A DNA stretch of 64,000 nucleotides, taken from Hyphomicrobium denitrificans 1NES1. GTDB lineage: Bacteria; Pseudomonadota; Alphaproteobacteria; Rhizobiales; Hyphomicrobiaceae. Position 1 is the first letter of the stretch; the number at the start of each line of letters is the position of its first letter. The stretch covers positions 1,302,001 to 1,366,000 of the forward strand of contig NC_021172.1 in NCBI RefSeq assembly GCF_000230975.2. Reading direction: 5' to 3'. Below are positions 1-7,502 of the stretch, in pieces. The position numbers and the translations under genes were made by a program. The notes under the pieces were generated by a model. It made no database searches. It was given only the letters and a program-made list of their open reading frames with translations, and was not told the origin of the DNA.

Positions 1-1
1 A

Positions 2-436
2 ACCGGCCATTACTGCGGCATGGCTCTCCTCGAGCATCCAGGCCCCAAAGGCCAGATCATTCTGGCCAGCCGCAGCGAGCCCGTATGGTTCTCCTCCGCG
101 CGTGACGCTTTTTCCTTCACCATCCTTGCAGAAGAATCCAAGGACGTTCGTGCCGTCTATGTTTCCGATATGGGCAAAGCGCCGAGCTGGGAAAAACCGG
201 GTGCCGACAACTGGATCGATGCGCATCGGGCGTTTTTTGTCATCGGCAGCCGCAAGCAGGGCGGCATGAGCGCACCCGAGACCGTGCCGTTTTCGGATCG
301 CGCCGCAGCCGATAAATTCGCGGAAATCAACGGCGGCCGAGTTGTATCCTTTGCTAAAGTCCCGCCCGATTACGTGCTGAGTTCAGATGCCGGAGCAGAG
401 GCCGCCAAACCATCTGAAACCAGCGGTTCGCCTTAG
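2..436 (+). CDS. nosL: NosL copper chaperone, 5'-truncated by window edge
   Basis: The frame is already open at base 2, so the gene starts upstream of the window. The visible protein opens with GHYCGMALLEHPGPKGQI, which carries the conserved Cys-x-Met copper-binding motif of NosL. It continues with a typical NosL core (FSSARDAFSF, YVSDMGKAPSW, NWIDAHRAFFVIGS) and a short Ala/Ser-rich tail. In the family NosL is an outer-membrane-anchored periplasmic lipoprotein that delivers Cu(I) to the Cu-Z site of nitrous oxide reductase. The signal peptide and lipobox must lie to the left. It ends 9 bases before the nosX-like gene on the same strand, which supports a nos operon. Confidence 0.9.
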   Translation, partial: TGHYCGMALLEHPGPKGQIILASRSEPVWFSSARDAFSFTILAEESKDVRAVYVSDMGKAPSWEKPGADNWIDAHRAFFVIGSRKQGGMSAPETVPFSDRAAADKFAEINGGRVVSFAKVPPDYVLSSDAGAEAAKPSETSGSP

Positions 437-445
437 GAGCACAAC

Positions 446-1435
446 ATGAAGAGCCTTCCCACAAGGCGAAAATTTGTAACGATCACTGCCGCGGCTGCCG
501 GGGTGGGACTTCTTCCGTTCGGCGCTTCGCGCGGCAAAGAACGACCGCCCTTGATCGAATGGCGAGGCGTCTCGCTCGGGAGCGTCGCAGCGATCCGGCT
601 TTATCATCCGGACCGCGAAGCAGGCCAGCGCCTGATCGAGCGCGTGGTCGCAGAAGCGCGCCGTCTCGAGACGATCTTTACCCTCTATGAAACCGACTCC
701 GTTCTTTGTGATCTCAATCGCCGAGGCGTGCTCATCGCGCCACCGGCGGAACTCGTGGATTTGCTGCAGCAATGCGACCGCGCTTGGCATTTGACCGGCG
801 GCGTATTCGACCCGACCGTTCAACCGCTGTGGACCTGCTATTATAAGCATTTCGCGGAGGCCGGAGAGACGTCGCCGCTTCCTGCCGAACAGCTCGATGC
901 TACCCTGCACCTCGTCGGCTGGTCGAAGGTGAGACTGAGCCGCGATCAGATCGTTTTCGAAAAGCCGGGTATGGGGTTAACGCTCAACGGTATTGCACAG
1001 GGTTATATCACCGATCGCGTCGTCGACTTGCTGCGCGAGGCTGGTCTTGAAAGCTGCCTCGTCGACATGGGTGAGATTCGCGCCGTCGGTATGCATCCGG
1101 ACGGCAAGCCCTGGAATGCGGCGCTGCAAGGCCCCTCCGACGCCGCGAAAAAGCCGACCACGATAGATGTCGTCAATAAAGCGGTTGCTACATCGGCCGC
1201 CGATGGGTTTCAGTTCGATAAATCCGGCCAATGCAACCACATCTTCAATCCGGTAACCGGACGCTGTGCCGATCCTTCGCGAGCTTTGTCTGTCATCAGT
1301 GACACGGCGGCCTTCGCCGATACGTTATCGACGGCGTTCGCCCTGATGGAAAATCAGCAGATTATCGAAGTGCTGAAGCGGGCAGGCGGAACCCGCGCTT
1401 TCGTTTCGACTACGGCCGGAACAGTGGAGCTATAA
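446..1435 (+). CDS. nosX: NosX, ApbE-family FAD:protein FMN transferase
   Basis: This 329-residue protein has a twin-arginine-type signal at its start (PTRRKFVTITAAAAG), fitting Tat export to the periplasm. The body is ApbE-like: an early ETIFTLYETDSVLCDLNR segment, GGVFDPTVQPLW, the LNGIAQGYITDRV region, DMGEIRAVG, and a late FNPVTG followed by ADTLSTAFALM. ApbE proteins attach FMN covalently to target flavoproteins. NosX is the version that flavinylates NosR, which feeds electrons to nitrous oxide reductase. Direct linkage to nosL supports the nos-specific assignment over a generic ApbE. The last 6 bases overlap the end of a convergent small gene. Confidence 0.9.
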   Translation: MKSLPTRRKFVTITAAAAGVGLLPFGASRGKERPPLIEWRGVSLGSVAAIRLYHPDREAGQRLIERVVAEARRLETIFTLYETDSVLCDLNRRGVLIAPPAELVDLLQQCDRAWHLTGGVFDPTVQPLWTCYYKHFAEAGETSPLPAEQLDATLHLVGWSKVRLSRDQIVFEKPGMGLTLNGIAQGYITDRVVDLLREAGLESCLVDMGEIRAVGMHPDGKPWNAALQGPSDAAKKPTTIDVVNKAVATSAADGFQFDKSGQCNHIFNPVTGRCADPSRALSVISDTAAFADTLSTAFALMENQQIIEVLKRAGGTRAFVSTTAGTVEL

Positions 1436-1633
1436 CGGCTCGCGTGGCTTGCTTTTATGACCGAAACGGTCGGCCAGCGTCTCCCAGAACGCGCCGATGC
1501 CGACGAGAGCCACGATGAGGAGCAGCCCGACGACCATTTGGATGACGGTGAAGTTCGGTGCGTCTCGCGCCACGAAGAATGCCGCGATGGCCGCGGAGAG
1601 AAACATGATCGGGCGAATAAGCAAGTTGAGCAC
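1430..1633 (-). CDS. Small two-helix membrane protein, unknown function
   Basis: This 67-residue protein has two hydrophobic helices, roughly residues 4-22 (LIRPIMFLSAAIAAFFVA) and 29-50 (VIQMVVGLLLIVALVGIGAF), and a basic tail (FGHKSKPREPL). It begins with GTG. A strong GGAGG ribosome-binding site sits six bases upstream, which is the main support for a real gene. It converges with nosX and overlaps its stop by 6 bases. I do not recognise the family. A helper role for the respiratory cluster is possible, but nothing in the sequence shows it. Confidence 0.6.
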   Translation of the reverse strand: MLNLLIRPIMFLSAAIAAFFVARDAPNFTVIQMVVGLLLIVALVGIGAFWETLADRFGHKSKPREPL

Positions 1634-1742
1634 GATGGCCTCCCTGGCCCGCGATTTTTCCTAATTATCTTAGCCAGCACCGCCGAAGCGGCGTTTGATG
1701 TATGTCAGCGATGTTCCGACGCAATCCACGCGCGTCATAGCC

Positions 1743-1775
1743 CCGCCATCTCGCGCCAGAGGCGGCGGTTTTTTT
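1743..1775 (+). terminator. Possible weak rho-independent terminator
   Basis: A CCGCC/GGCGG stem with a 13-base loop is followed, after three bases, by a run of seven T. It could end transcripts reading out of nosX. The stem is short, so this is a weak call. Confidence 0.3.
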
Positions 1776-1874
1776 GGGTATTTCCAAGAACATATGAAGC
1801 GCGAGAGTGGGAACGGGCACCAGCCGGCGAGTAAAAATGAACTTACAACTATACCCGAAAACGCCCGTAAATAG

Positions 1875-1949
1875 TGGCTGGGATGCCAGGATTCGAACCT
1901 GGGAATGGCGGAATCAAAATCCGCTGCCTTACCACTTGGCTACATCCCA
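1875..1949 (-). tRNA. tRNA-Gln (TTG anticodon)
   Basis: The reverse strand gives a complete 75-base cloverleaf with encoded CCA. The 5' TGGGATG pairs with the 3' CATCCCA. The D-arm reads AGCCAAGTGGTAAGGC, the anticodon loop TTTTGAT gives anticodon TTG, and the T-arm contains GGTTCGAATCC. Confidence 0.96.
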
Positions 1950-2233
1950 TCATTGCCGTTTGGAAAACCGGCGCCAGAGCCCCGGCGGAGCGGCACCATA
2001 ATCAGTCGCCGAAGGGGCGGCAATGGTACGTGGCAATGCGCCCACGAGGCGCCTGTGGAAGGCTCGACGCCTGCGCCGGCATGGGGCGTCGGCTGCGCGG
2101 TATTTGGACTTGTCACTCCTACTCAAATCGGGCGCTTGCGGCACCCCCGACAGATCGCTATAACGCCCCTCTCCCCGGCGCCTCCCTATCTCGCGCCCGG
2201 GAGGAAAAGCCTAAATTCAGGCTGTCGGTCGGG

Positions 2234-2310
2234 CGGAGCGTAGCGCAGCCTGGTAGCGCACTTGCTTCGGGAGCAAGGGGTCGGAGGTTCGAATCCTCTC
2301 GCTCCGACCA
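2234..2310 (+). tRNA. tRNA-Pro (CGG anticodon)
   Basis: A complete 77-base cloverleaf with encoded CCA. The acceptor CGGAGCG pairs with CGCTCCG. The D-arm is GCGCAGCCTGGTAGCGC, the anticodon loop TTCGGGA gives CGG, and the T-loop is GGTTCGAATCC. Confidence 0.97.
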
Positions 2311-2494
2311 ATCCTTTTTCGGGACGGTCTGTAGCGGTCGCCGTCGGATCTGCCCGCCGGATGTTTCTTGCCGCGCTTCGATCCTGTAATCGCCAAATTC
2401 AAGTTTGGCCCCGCACAGTTTCGGGCCTATTGAGTTGGCCATATCGTCGAACTGGAGCGTCAAACTCTCTGCGGTCCAGGCGAGTGGAGGTGTC

Positions 2495-3427
2495 ATGGAT
2501 GATCCTTCCAGCACTCCCGCAGTTGAAGAAAGCGGCAAAGACAATCCGCCAGCGACTCCTTCATCATTATTGGTACGTCCGGCTGTGTGGCTGGCCGTCT
2601 TGGCGATCGGCTGCGCCGTGACTTACGCGTTCTTGCTGGCGCATTTCGATCTCTGGAGGCAGCCCAACGAAACGGATTTCGGCGTACCTTCCAAAGACGC
2701 GCGAGTCTGGCTCTATCTCCAGCCTCTGCAGGTCGATCCGGTCAACGATTCTCTCCGTACGCGGATCAGCGTGGTACCTGACCCGTTACTTGCCGACCCC
2801 GAGACCATTGCCGATCGCGACTATCTTCTCAGAATTCGTCGCGGCAAGCAGGTCGAGCACGTCGCGGTGCGCGCCAACCAACCGCTTCCGGAAGTCGTAT
2901 TCGACATTGATCTCGACGGAGGAGATATTCGCGACTATCCCCTGGACCAATATCTGGCGACGATCGCGCTATCGGCAAGCGAGCAGGTCCAAGACGGCAA
3001 GGAGCGATCGCTTCCGGTCCACGTTACCACTTGGTAGGGCATCCTGGGTTTCAGGGTGAAGGGTCGTCAGGCCGCGTCTCAACGGCTTGGCGAACTGCAA
3101 CTCCAATTCTCCGTCCACCGTACCGGGGCGGCCGCGTTTTTTGGTATTGCGATATATACTGCCATGATGGTGATGGCGCTTTGCGCCCTAACCGTCGGCG
3201 CTCTTTTGTTTCTCGGCATCCGGAGCATCGATGTCGCTCTGCTTGGAGCATTTGGGGCCATGATCTTTGCGCTTCCTGCCTTGCGCAATGCGTTGCCTGG
3301 TGCGCCACCTTTGGGCGTGCGCGCCGACGTTCTCATCTTCTTCTGGGCCGAGCTCGTTGCCATCGTCGCGCTTTGCCTTTTCGTCCTGGCTTGGGTGCGT
3401 CGTGGTCCAAAGCCGGATGCGAGATGA
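2495..3427 (+). pseudogene. DUF4436-like membrane protein interrupted by in-frame TAG
   Basis: The upstream part (from the ATG at 2495, behind a GTGGAGG site) encodes an acidic leader, a membrane helix ([20 protein letters not shown]) and a beta-rich ectodomain ending PVHVTTW. A TAG at 3035-3037 stops it. The same frame stays open to 3427, encoding a linker and three more membrane helices, with AAAFFGIAIYTAMMVMALCA, a helix near VALLGAFGAMIFALP and a last one in FFWAELVAIVALCLFVL. One N-terminal helix, an ectodomain and three C-terminal helices is the plan I associate with DUF4436 proteins, so this looks like one 310-residue gene with a nonsense codon. Reinitiation at the ATG at 3056 or stop readthrough could still give product. 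Function is unknown. Confidence 0.7.
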
Positions 3428-3470
3428 CAATATGCAGAGGGTCGGAGCTTGCTTTCCTGCCACCCCATTT

Positions 3471-4763
3471 TTACGCGTCGTTCGTATCGTCGGATGAAGT
3501 TTCGGCCGGACCGTCCAGCAATTTCAGATCGAGCCCTTCGATCTCCTGCAGGCTCCGCCCTGCGATGCCCTGCAAGTCGCCGTACATTCCCACGGTGGAT
3601 TCTATGACACCTCGTATCTGCGCTTCGCGCTTGGCCCAGAGGCGTGTCATCGCTTTGCGCTCACGCTCGAGATCGGCCTGCATGTCGGAGATTTTTTCAA
3701 TGACGGCTTCGATACGATGACGGAATCGTGGGCCGGTTAAATACTGATAGACGAGTTCCACCTTCGTTTGCTGGCCTTCGCCGGCATCCCGAGCCATCGA
3801 GAGCTCGATCAGCGACTGGCGCAGTGCGACGGCGACAGCGAGCGCGCAGCGCGTCTCTGCAACCCAAACGCCGTCGATCAAATCGAATGCGACAACGCCT
3901 TTTGGAAGCGCGCTCGATATCAGCAGGGCGATCTCGGCTTTGGCGGAGCGCTGATCCTCGCGGAGCTTTGAGAGCCATGAATCGCTCCAGTTCTTGGTGT
4001 GCTTCGATTCCCAGAGGATGGTGCCGCAAATCTGGTTCTGCGAGCCGATTACGCGATGCAGGACGTCGCCGCCGAACTCGCCCTTCGGCACCGGCTCGAT
4101 GACGTCTCTCGGAAAGCGTGCGCGAAGCAGCGATTCGAGTTCCAGTTCCAGCACTTCCCCTTGCAGTTGCTGGGAGCCTTGCTCAGCCCGGCGCTTCAGA
4201 TCCTCGATCTGTTTGCGCATTCCATCCATCTGCTGGTCTTTTTCGGCCATGCGCAGCTTCAGGCCTTCTTCGGCATCTTGTTTTGCTTTGTCGCGAACGG
4301 CCACCAGGGAAGCTTGCACTTTTTTCTCGACGGTCAGATCCAGTTCGCGGCGCGCGTCATCCAATTCCCGCTGCTTACGCAGCAAGTCGGCCTGGGACTT
4401 CTGCGCTTCCGCCAGCTTGACGTCGCGTTCTTTCAGGATTTCCTGAAGCTCGCCGATTTCCTTCGCCTTGCGCTCGATATCTCCAGCCGTGCGCAGTTTT
4501 GCTTTCTGTGCTTCCTCGGCTGCGATCGTTTCGCGTTCGGTTTTCAGACGTGCGCTGATCTGTTCTTCGAGCGACGCCTTCTGGCGTTCGATGTCGGCTT
4601 GGCGCTCGCGGAGCGCGGCCTCTCGTGCGCCGATTGCCTGTTCCTTGTCCGCAATGATTTTCTCGTATCGCTGGCGCGTCGCTGCGATGAGGGGGCCAGC
4701 CAGAGATTCATTGAGTTTGATCTCGGTCCTGCAGTTCGGACAGGTGATGGTCGGATCACTCAT
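3471..4763 (-). CDS. DUF2130 domain-containing coiled-coil protein
   Basis: This 430-residue protein begins with a zinc-ribbon-like CPNC pair (residues 8-11). A long, highly charged coiled coil follows (about residues 30-200, rich in E, K, Q and R). A globular C-terminal part contains RFPRDVIEPVPKGEFGGDV, CGTILWESKHTKNWSDSWL and KLREDQRSAKAEIALLIS. This matches DUF2130 proteins, which are predicted from their family to be RmuC/restriction-nuclease-like DNA-associated proteins. The E-x-K in WESKHTK and the preceding GGDV resemble a PD-(D/E)xK core. It is a single gene, convergent with the DUF4436-like gene. The substrate is not known. Confidence 0.8.
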   Translation of the reverse strand: MSDPTITCPNCRTEIKLNESLAGPLIAATRQRYEKIIADKEQAIGAREAALRERQADIERQKASLEEQISARLKTERETIAAEEAQKAKLRTAGDIERKAKEIGELQEILKERDVKLAEAQKSQADLLRKQRELDDARRELDLTVEKKVQASLVAVRDKAKQDAEEGLKLRMAEKDQQMDGMRKQIEDLKRRAEQGSQQLQGEVLELELESLLRARFPRDVIEPVPKGEFGGDVLHRVIGSQNQICGTILWESKHTKNWSDSWLSKLREDQRSAKAEIALLISSALPKGVVAFDLIDGVWVAETRCALAVAVALRQSLIELSMARDAGEGQQTKVELVYQYLTGPRFRHRIEAVIEKISDMQADLERERKAMTRLWAKREAQIRGVIESTVGMYGDLQGIAGRSLQEIEGLDLKLLDGPAETSSDDTNDA

Positions 4764-4835
4764 TCTTTTTCCCTCGTGGCCAGTTCACGGACGGTCTCCC
4801 TAATCCGGACGCCAACGTAACCCCTATCCCGACGT

Positions 4836-5657
4836 TCAATGCTTCGCCGTGTAGGCTAGGAACGCTATCAGCGCGTCGATGTCGGCGTCCGGAATTTTTT
4901 CGGAATCGAATCCTATCATCTGCTGCCCGGGCCACGTGCGTACGGATTTCGGATCGCGGATCAAGGCGTGAATTCCGCGGGCCGTCATATACGTCGTGAC
5001 GTTCATCGGCTGGCCGAGGTCAGGCCCAGTATCGCTTTGGCCTGCGCCGTTCAGGCGATGACAGGGGATGCAGTTTTTTATGAACACCGCTTGTCCGCGG
5101 CGCTCGGCGGCGTCAGCGGGGAGAGAGGGATCGACCGCAAGTTGCGGCCAACGGCGTACGGGGTCTTCGACGCCGGTCAATCCGACGAGTGCGAACGGCC
5201 ACTGCTCGCTGCCGACGCTCGACCGTTCCGGATGCTGCCAGACGAGATAGAACGGTCCGGCGCCCGTTTGCCGGTCCGGCAGGTTCGGCCACGGTGCATT
5301 GGGCTCCTCGATTGCGACCCAGGCGATGGACCCGCCCGACGCACCCTGCATCACCAGAGACGCCGGTATTTGCGATACGAAGCCGTCGCTGGCACGTGCT
5401 TCGATGGTGTCGAAGCCGAGCTTCGTCACATCTCCGATCAAAGCGATCAACGGCACCGCGCGGTAGGTCATGGTGCGATGATACGAGACGTCGTCCGGTA
5501 TCGTAATCGACGCGGCATCGGGTCTTATGAGCAGCTCGTGTGCGGTCAGGCGCAGCACGCCTTTACCGAACGATAGCGCGAGAACGTTCTCCTTTGCGGA
5601 AAGCGGCGCGGTTGCCAGCATATACATAACGAAAAGCGCTACGATTCTGATCAGCAT
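4836..5657 (-). CDS. Periplasmic c-type cytochrome with N-terminal extra domain
   Basis: The start at 5657 is chosen because it gives a clean signal peptide (MLIRIVALFVMYMLATAPL, cleavage near SAKE). The 273-residue product has a beta-rich N-terminal domain that resembles molybdopterin-domain-like modules found next to cytochromes. A monohaem cytochrome c domain follows, with CIPCH as the haem site and a likely distal Met in PGQQMIGFD. It probably carries electrons in the periplasm, but the partner enzyme is not in the window. It lies 13 bases after a cobalamin-binding-like protein gene on the same strand, so the two are probably co-transcribed. Confidence 0.8.
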   Translation of the reverse strand: MLIRIVALFVMYMLATAPLSAKENVLALSFGKGVLRLTAHELLIRPDAASITIPDDVSYHRTMTYRAVPLIALIGDVTKLGFDTIEARASDGFVSQIPASLVMQGASGGSIAWVAIEEPNAPWPNLPDRQTGAGPFYLVWQHPERSSVGSEQWPFALVGLTGVEDPVRRWPQLAVDPSLPADAAERRGQAVFIKNCIPCHRLNGAGQSDTGPDLGQPMNVTTYMTARGIHALIRDPKSVRTWPGQQMIGFDSEKIPDADIDALIAFLAYTAKH

Positions 5658-5670
5658 GAAAGCTCGCGAT

Positions 5671-6450
5671 TTAAACAAGGGCCTTGCGGATGGCATCTAG
5701 TCCGTCGGTCAGTGCCGCCGGGCCCGGTTGCAGGATGAGCGGCGATTTGATCTCGTGAATGCGGCCGTTGGCGACGGCAGGAATGTGTTGCCAGCCGTCC
5801 CGGGCGGAAATCTTCTCCCGACGGACTTTCTTACCGCACCAGGATGCCAGGATCACGTCCGGCGCGCGGGCTGCGACCTCGCCGGTGGAAACGATGCGAT
5901 CTTTGGCGGCGGCCGCGGATCGCATTTCCGGAAAGACGTCATCGCCGCCCGCCACCTCGATCAGTTCCGAGACCCAGCAGATCCCCGAGATCATCGGATC
6001 GTCCCACTCCTCGAAATAGACGCGGGGCCTGTGCGAACGGGAGCGAGTCTCGGCCGCGATGCGCCGCACACGTTCTTCGAAGGTCCGCGCCAATTCATTC
6101 GCCTTCTCCGAACAACCGATCAGCGCGCCCACGGTACGGATCATTGCGAAAATGCCTGCAAGGTTGCGCTGGTTGAAGACATGAACGGCTAGGCCCGCTC
6201 GGGCCAGATCGGCCGCAATCCCGGCCTGAATGTCCGAAAATGCCAGAACGAGGTCGGGTTCGAGCGCCGCAATTTTCGGGATGTCGGCCGCGGTAAACGC
6301 CGAGACTCGCGGCTTCTCATAGCGGACCCGCGGCGGGCGGACGGCATAGCCCGAGACGCCGACGATACGATCCTCCTCTCCGAGCAGATAAAGTGTCTCG
6401 ACCGTCTCTTCGGTCAGGCAGACGAGGCGGCGGGCAGGGAAGTCGCGCAT
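5671..6450 (-). CDS. BtuF-like (cobalamin/siderophore) substrate-binding protein
   Basis: This 259-residue protein has the type III periplasmic-binding-protein fold signature of BtuF/FecB proteins: RLVCLTEETVETLYLLGEED at the start, IAALEPDLVLAFSDIQA, a central helix region, and a second lobe with PDVILASWCGKK and an ILQPGPAALTDGLDAI ending. No signal peptide is visible, so either the true start lies further upstream or the protein stays in the cytoplasm, as in some orphan cobalamin-binding homologues. No permease or ATPase is adjacent. The substrate is inferred only from the family. Confidence 0.75.
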   Translation of the reverse strand: MRDFPARRLVCLTEETVETLYLLGEEDRIVGVSGYAVRPPRVRYEKPRVSAFTAADIPKIAALEPDLVLAFSDIQAGIAADLARAGLAVHVFNQRNLAGIFAMIRTVGALIGCSEKANELARTFEERVRRIAAETRSRSHRPRVYFEEWDDPMISGICWVSELIEVAGGDDVFPEMRSAAAAKDRIVSTGEVAARAPDVILASWCGKKVRREKISARDGWQHIPAVANGRIHEIKSPLILQPGPAALTDGLDAIRKALV

Positions 6451-6535
6451 GTTTTGAGATTAACAGATGGCCGCGGCGCCGTACCCAGGCTCCTGCCGTA
6501 CCCAATCGACAAGGGGGCGTATTCGGCCGGGCGTC

Positions 6536-6573
6536 TTCGTCGCACGGCATTGCGCGTTCGTCGCACGGCATTG
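6536..6573. repeat. Tandem 17-bp direct repeat (21-bp period)
   Basis: TTCGTCGCACGGCATTG occurs at 6536-6552 and again, identical, at 6557-6573. It lies in the spacer between the BtuF-like gene and fnrL, within 45-80 bases of the fnrL start. It could be an operator pair or a simple duplication. Confidence 0.7.
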
Positions 6574-6616
6574 GCCGGCCAAATACAGTACCAGATACCA
6601 TTCATAGCTTCGACAG

Positions 6617-7348
6617 ATGCTGGGCATGAACGACGTGACGCAACAGCAATCGACCCGCTGCGACGCTTGCACGGTCCGCCACCGCGCTGTCTGTGGTGCG
6701 CTCAGCCAGAAGGAGATTGAGCGGCTGAACGCGATCGCGCGTCACCGGACGGTCCCCCAGGGCCAAGCGATCGTGGGCGACCAAGACCGCGTCCTATCTT
6801 TTGCCAACATCATCTCCGGCGTGGTCAAGCTGACGAAAACCCTGTGCGACGGACGTCAGCAGATCGTCGGTCTTCAATTTGCATCCGATTTTATCGGCCG
6901 GCCGTTCCGGGATCGCAGCGCCTACGAAGCAACGGCCGTGAATGACGTTCACCTCTGTATCTACGACCGGCGGCAGTTCGAGCATCTGGTTCGGGAGTTT
7001 CCCGGATTCGAGCGCCGCCTGTTCGAAAACACGCTGGACGAACTCGATGCGGCTCGCGATTGGATGCTTCTGCTCGGTCGAAAAAGTGCCGAAGAAAAGG
7101 TGGCGAGCTTCATTCTCATGGTTTCGAAGAAGATGGATGGCGTCAGCCGTCAGGGTGGTGACGGGCGTCCGGCGAAATTCGAGCTTCCCATTACGCGCAC
7201 CGAAATCGCCGATTTTCTTGGATTGACGATCGAAACAGTCAGCCGTCAGGTCTCGCGCCTCAAGAGCGAAAAGATCATCGCTCTCGAGGGGCTAAGAACC
7301 GTCGCTGTCTTGGATGTTCCGCGCCTCGAACAGGCGAGCAGCGGCTAA
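6617..7348 (+). CDS. fnrL: FNR-family oxygen-responsive regulator (FnrN/FnrL type)
   Basis: The N-terminus carries a cysteine cluster (RCDACTVRHRAVC, spacing C-x2-C-x7-C), and a further Cys lies in the effector domain (KTLCDGRQQ). These four cysteines are as expected for an oxygen-labile 4Fe-4S cluster. A cyclic-nucleotide-binding-like beta barrel and dimer helix follow. The Crp-type helix-turn-helix contains FLGLTIETVSRQVSRLK, whose E-x2-SR residues match FNR/FixK target recognition. The 243-residue length is normal. Such regulators activate denitrification and microaerobic respiration genes, which fits nosLX nearby. ATG codons exist at 6617 and 6626, and the first is used here. Confidence 0.92.
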   Translation: MLGMNDVTQQQSTRCDACTVRHRAVCGALSQKEIERLNAIARHRTVPQGQAIVGDQDRVLSFANIISGVVKLTKTLCDGRQQIVGLQFASDFIGRPFRDRSAYEATAVNDVHLCIYDRRQFEHLVREFPGFERRLFENTLDELDAARDWMLLLGRKSAEEKVASFILMVSKKMDGVSRQGGDGRPAKFELPITRTEIADFLGLTIETVSRQVSRLKSEKIIALEGLRTVAVLDVPRLEQASSG

Positions 7349-7356
7349 TCGCGAGA

Positions 7357-7378
7357 ATCTGGCTCCGCGGGTAGGATT
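7357..7378. repeat. Distal attachment-site copy of the tRNA-Asn 3' end
   Basis: Exact 22-base copy of 9119-9140, including TGGCTCCGCGGGTAGGATT, which is the CCA end, acceptor and start of the T-arm of tRNA-Asn. The match breaks after 7378, where the rest of the tRNA is missing. Confidence 0.8.
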
Positions 7379-7424
7379 ACAGAGCCGAACCCGCCACTGA
7401 AATTGTTGGATTTTTTCAGGCGCT

Positions 7425-7456
7425 GTGTAGCATTTTGTGTAGCAAACCGCGTAGCA
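7425..7456 (+). repeat. Left triplet of GTGTAGCA repeats, 12-bp period
   Basis: GTGTAGCA starts at 7425 and 7437, and GCGTAGCA starts at 7449, so the spacing is exactly 12 bases each time. A matching triplet lies at 8999-9030. By analogy with other tyrosine-recombinase systems these could be integrase arm-type binding sites. Replication iterons are the alternative. Confidence 0.75.
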
Positions 7457-7502
7457 GGGAGCCAAAGACCAGTGACTTAAGAGGTCTTTGGCGTTCTGCG
7501 AT

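Noticed and set aside
1807..2544. Several overlapping frames across tRNA-Gln and tRNA-Pro
   Set aside because: They run through the tRNA genes and have no ribosome-binding sites or recognisable protein features.
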